From the NCBI GenBank assembly GCA_003024985.2, contig PXIH01S0007247.1: a stretch of DNA of 11,990 nucleotides. One strand, given 5' to 3'. Made by a program: the position numbers and the translations under genes. Below the pieces are notes generated by a model. That model saw only the letters and a list, made by a program, of their open reading frames with translations. It ran no database searches and was not told the DNA's origin. Positions 8,395 through 11,990 of the stretch are shown in pieces. Source of the stretch: Euperipatoides rowelli. Lineage: Eukaryota > Onychophora > Udeonychophora > Euonychophora > Peripatopsidae. Numbering within the stretch: the first letter of the stretch is position 1; each line of letters starts with the position of its first letter.

Positions 8395-9838
8395 AATAAA
8401 TTTTATAGTTAAATTATTTAAATATCTGGGGGGGGGGGACATTCTCACGAAACAGTCGACTTTTTTTCTTCTACACTGTAGGCCTATATTAAGAACTGTG
8501 AGTTCTGGCACATTTTTAAAAAAAAAAAAACAAGCCGTATCATAATATGAATATTATTATAGTGCTAATATGTGTGCATCATATTCTAAGGATTAATATA
8601 ACTTTTATTTTTGATCATATTTAAAGATTCAAATTTTATCAGTTCTTTTTGTTTTTTCAATACATTTTCTTAATAGTAGGCTACTGTATATTTTCTTGTT
8701 GAATAATTCATGAAGTATTTACTGCTGAAATACTGTAAAAATGTTGATGAAAAAAAATTAAGTAGATGATCTGTGGTCCACTAAATTATGCAAACATAAT
8801 CATATACGAGAAAATTCTAAAAGTTTTCAACAAACATTTCTAACAACCTTAAATGATAATAGCCTAAAAAAATTATGAATTTTAAAAGTAATTAAAGGAT
8901 CTTAAAAGATATTTGATTTTCTAGTAAAAATTTAAAATTTTAAAATTTGCAATCTTAATTAGACTAAAAAAAAATTATAGAATATGCTTTTGATGTTGAG
9001 ATTTAAAAGCATATAGCGACAGTATTAATGAAGCTTAATTTCAAAAAAGAACTTCAAGTTAAATTTTAAAATATTAAAAAAAAATGACATTATGATGTCC
9101 ATATATAGGCCTATATATATATATATATATAATATATATATGGATATCATAAATATGGTATGCAAGAAATATTTGAATATTCATCTAAAAAATTTAAAAG
9201 TACAGTATAGAGTTCAGAAATTCCAACTAAGATCAAGTTCAGTTTGGATTTAAAAAATTTCAAATAACATTTTAAGTCTAAATGTAAAAATTTATTTAAT
9301 AAATAAATTTGAAATTAAGTTCACATACAAATAAAGGCATGGAAATGTAATAGAAAACATAGTATAGTCAATTAGGGGAAAGTTCCACATAGAGTGGACT
9401 TTTGATTTGATTTTATTACTATTGAAAACTGGCCTGTGCCGCTTACATTTCAGAATATCAAAAATAAAATTTATAAGCTGCACAAAAGAAAATACAAAGA
9501 TAAGTAAGTATAAAACAATTATACAAAAATAAAAATATCGTCCAAAATCACTTGACTTTAGTGGTTAGAAATCAAAAAAATACTACGGTACCTTTTATGA
9601 TTGCNATCAATAAAGTTTAAAAAATTAAAAATGTAAAATATTTCATTGAATTAGATCTAAAAAATTGTATGTTCACTGAAATCATAATATCGCTAATTTA
9701 GATTAATAAATGAGCTTCTAAAAACTTTTTGGCTCGTGTACTTTCCGAGAAAGATTGATTTTCTGTTAAATGTATCAGAAGGTTAAAATTTCCTGATGTA
9801 AGTTTTCCCTCATACTGGCAGGGGATATTGGATCTAGT
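8395..9838. other. AT-rich stretch without recognisable genes
   Basis: No protein similarity was recognised on either strand; the longest open frame (9292-9483, minus) has the low-complexity composition expected by chance. Contents include a run of 11 Gs (8428-8438), an A run (8518-8530), two TAGGCCTA palindromes (8479-8486 and 9106-9113), a TA microsatellite and an N at 9605. No Polinton partner gene (capsid, ATPase, protease, integrase) is seen. Confidence 0.7.
9092..9150. repeat. Inverted repeat around a TA microsatellite
   Basis: The 16-nt arms 9092-9107 and 9135-9150 are inverted copies with one mismatch. They enclose GGCC and a (TA)n run, so the whole stretch can fold into a long AT hairpin. 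It may be only an expanded microsatellite or the core of a very small inverted-repeat element. Confidence 0.75.
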
Positions 9839-9908
9839 GAACAAACACCTCGGATCCTATGCTAAAAGGCGATTTTTTTATTTTTAGCATGCGTTCGGTG
9901 GTTTGTTC
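9839..9908. repeat. Imperfect 70-bp hairpin
   Basis: The arms begin GAACAAAC (9839-9846) and end GTTTGTTC (9901-9908). They continue inward through ACC/GGT and ATGCTAAAA/TTTTAGCAT, with a few mismatches and a bulge, to a loop of about 14 nt. It could be a small foldback or MITE remnant or a transcribed hairpin; no flanking duplication is clear. Confidence 0.75.
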
Positions 9909-10036
9909 AGCAGATTTAATATTTTTTCGCCAGTTTGGAGAATCCTGAATTTATACCCATCCTACCACTGGGCTAAAGGCCTACTTAGTCTATATTTTTC
10001 TTTGTAGTCTAAATCTATTTTCAGTAATTAGCGCAT

Positions 10037-10051
10037 GATAACAACAACAAC

Positions 10052-10089
<38 letters not shown>
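10037..10089. repeat. CAA/TAA trinucleotide microsatellite
   Basis: Several AAC units change into about fourteen AAT units. A second AAT-type tract follows the palindrome (10444-10469), so the palindrome sits between two tracts of the same motif. Confidence 0.95.
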
Positions 10090-10091
<2 letters not shown>

Positions 10092-10127
10092 GAAGATCCA
10101 CCAGCGTCCAATGCACTTATATTAATG

Positions 10128-10446
10128 TTGGAGATACATCAAACGTCAATGGAAGTGCATACTTAAAAAGATAAAATGTTTATTTACAAATTAAAAATCC
10201 AATTAATTTCTGCCCTTTGCAATTTAATATTTGGGCTTTATCAAGGAACACCTTCCCCAATATCTCAAGTCTCTCTTTAAAATCAAATAGATTTTAAAGA
10301 GAGACTTGAGATATTGGGGAAGGTGTTCCTTGATAAAGCCCAAATATTAAATTGCAAAGGGCAGAAATTAATTGGATTTTTAATTTGTAAATAAACATTT
10401 TATCTTTTTAAGTATGCACTTCCATTGAAGTTTGATGTATCTCCAA
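10128..10446. repeat. Near-perfect long palindrome, 157-bp arms with a 5-bp spacer
   Basis: The left arm 10128-10284 is the reverse complement of 10290-10446, with one mismatch noticed (AAACGTC against the complement of GAAGTTT), around the spacer AAATA (10285-10289). No coding potential is apparent. The flank at 10089-10127 includes ATGCACTT (10111-10118), which occurs again inverted in the left arm (10153-10160) and directly in the right arm. The near identity of the arms points to a recent origin or ongoing correction. It could be a foldback element, an inverted duplication from a replication accident, or an assembly chimera. Confidence 0.96.
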
Positions 10447-11990
10447 TAATAATAATAATAATAATAATATGTACAGTATAAGCTTATATAATTTTTTCTA
10501 TGATATGTATGCAAGTCTTTGATAGCTGTTTATGTCATTTCTATTGTTTAAAGTAGTTTTGTTTTGTTTAAACTGTATAATAAATATAACAGTTACCGTA
10601 ACCCAGCCTTTAGAGGCTCTATTTTATAAGTGATTTCAAAAATATTGTAGGTTAGTCCTAAACTTTATGGCTCTTCTTATCTGATGCTGGATCTTTCAAT
10701 TATGTAATTATTGAGGGCAAGAAAACTAGAAATTGAACTAAAGCACTTAGGTTTTTTTTTTTTTTTTAAATTTGTTTTTAGTATAAAATATCTGATATTG
10801 AATTATTTAATTGTAAAATTATTCATTGATGTGTATTATATCTAATGTAAAATTTTGCCAGATGTTTTCATTATTAACTATATATTGGGGGAGTTATTGT
10901 ATAATGTGAGATGCAGACAGATGCAATTGTCAGTCAGTTATACAACAGATTAAATTTATCTTTTTTTTTTTTTTTTTAAAAAAAAAAGAAAATTTCATTG
11001 ATAAAAATTTCCATTGTATACATTCATAAACGTTTTATTTTACTACAGCATCAATATTTCCCATTGATTAAAACAATAAAATTAATAAAGTGTAAATAAA
11101 TTCTGATTAAATGAAGCATACATATTCATTAATATCGTCTTAGATTTGTGCTATTTAAATCCTAAGATTTCTTTGTGATGAGATTATTTTTTTCATTATA
11201 TTAATAATTCTTTTTGTTATTTTCTTATGTTACACCTACACACAAATAATATTCATGTTGCTAAAAGTTATATTATTTTGAAATATTTAGACAGTTAGTC
11301 TTAGAAAGTACTACCCTAGAATGCCGAAAAAGGGCACCCCAAAAAATAAGTGTGCCACCCCTATTTCTCGGCCAAAGTTAGATAAAGTGAATATTGCCTA
11401 GAAGCCGACGAAATTAGAAGAGATTTTAACAATTGCGCCTACTGATTGGTTAACGTTGATTAACAGTTTGGCCGAAGTAAATTCTGTTAAAATGATCAAA
11501 ATCGATCAAAAAAAGGTTTATTTTACCCCCTTCATCATTATAGGGTTAGGGCATAGTGGGTTTAATACTTAGTTGAAGTTACAGTAATGTTAGGACTGTA
11601 AATAAAAAAAAATAATGCTGTTATCCTTTCTGATCATGTGACTTAAACTCTTCTAATTCCATTGGCTACTATGTTCTAGTGGTAAAGTGCCACATTATAA
11701 AACAAGTGCTCTGTTACCACACTTTTTATCACTCTGAAAAAAATTCAAGCTGTGTCATGTCACTATGCTCCCTAGTTTTTACCTCATCTAAAGGTTCAGG
11801 AGACTTTTTTCATGTAACCTAAATAAGTGTGCCTTATTAAAACACAGTCTTTTAATGAATTATGATTCTAGCCAAAATCGTGCACCTGGGCAGTTTTCAG
11901 GCATAACTCCATCCTAAAATTCTAGGGGGAAGTAGGGGAGCAGCTTGGTGCAGCGTCAGACTTTTTTTAAATACTATATATATATATATA
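10447..11990. other. AT-rich stretch without recognisable genes
   Basis: No coding similarity or RNA gene was recognised. Contents include the AAT tract up to 10469, a T run (10752-10767), a T17 tract followed by about ten As (10961-10987), and a less AT-rich patch (about 11300-11570) with GGCCAAAGTTAG and GGCCGAAGTAAA in partly similar surroundings. The window ends in a (TA)n microsatellite at about 11975-11990. A short open frame near 11435-11570 matched no family I know. Confidence 0.65.

Noticed and set aside
8428-8438. G11 run, with G10 at 4949-4958, as possible quadruplex sites
   Set aside because: Each is a single homopolymer tract rather than four separated G tracts, and homopolymer length is often wrong in draft assemblies.
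9292-9483. Minus-strand open frame of 63 codons
   Set aside because: Low-complexity composition, no recognisable motif and no promoter or poly(A) context; chance is enough in AT-rich DNA.
9960-9990. tRNA A-box-like TAGCCCAGTGG on the minus strand, suggesting a tRNA gene or SINE
   Set aside because: No B box at the right distance and no cloverleaf; the nearest GTTC...GATCC is more than 100 bp away and does not match well.
10037-10469. CRISPR-like or satellite array
   Set aside because: Only trinucleotide microsatellites flanking one palindrome; no repeat-spacer structure.

Overview
The window looks like AT-rich nuclear DNA from an animal, most likely an invertebrate. It is rich in A/T runs and microsatellites, has eukaryotic-type promoter and poly(A) signals, and contains old, mutated transposable elements. 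There is no intact protein-coding gene, and nothing in it looks bacterial. Two ambiguous bases (N at 5715 and 9605) mark it as draft assembly. The species cannot be named from the sequence. The recurring TAGGCCTA palindrome might help place it.

Positions 1-457 hold no recognisable gene. From about 458 to 8394 lies one large decayed gene unit: an inverted CCAAT box, TATA box and initiator; a short leader; a C2H2 zinc-finger region; a linker domain; the proofreading exonuclease and palm/thumb parts of a protein-primed family B DNA polymerase of the Polinton/Maverick (adintovirus-like) type; a stop codon; and a poly(A) signal. The gene has many stops and frameshifts. It also carries a partial internal tandem duplication (5914-6700) in which the first copy has lost Exo II. 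No capsid, packaging ATPase, protease or integrase gene is visible beside it.

A separate 3,580-bp DNA transposon (1829-5408) interrupts the polymerase. It has diverged terminal inverted repeats of about 280-315 bp and a 3-bp TTA target duplication. Counting the TTA once brings the two polymerase halves back into register. On its minus strand the insert carries the remains of one long gene. That gene resembles a widespread, poorly characterised metazoan transposon protein with PIN/XPG-like acidic motifs and a C-terminal CXC-type cysteine cluster. This fits an Academ-like or other little-studied DNA transposon, but the superfamily is an inference.

From 8395 to the end the sequence is AT-rich and apparently noncoding. 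It holds microsatellites, homopolymer runs, an imperfect 70-bp hairpin (9839-9908) and a striking near-perfect palindrome with 157-bp arms and a 5-bp spacer (10128-10446) between AAT-type microsatellites.

The most useful observations are the zinc-finger/polymerase fusion with its own promoter and poly(A) signal, the exactly dated nesting of one mobile element in another, the unusual nuclease-like transposon gene, and the long palindrome.
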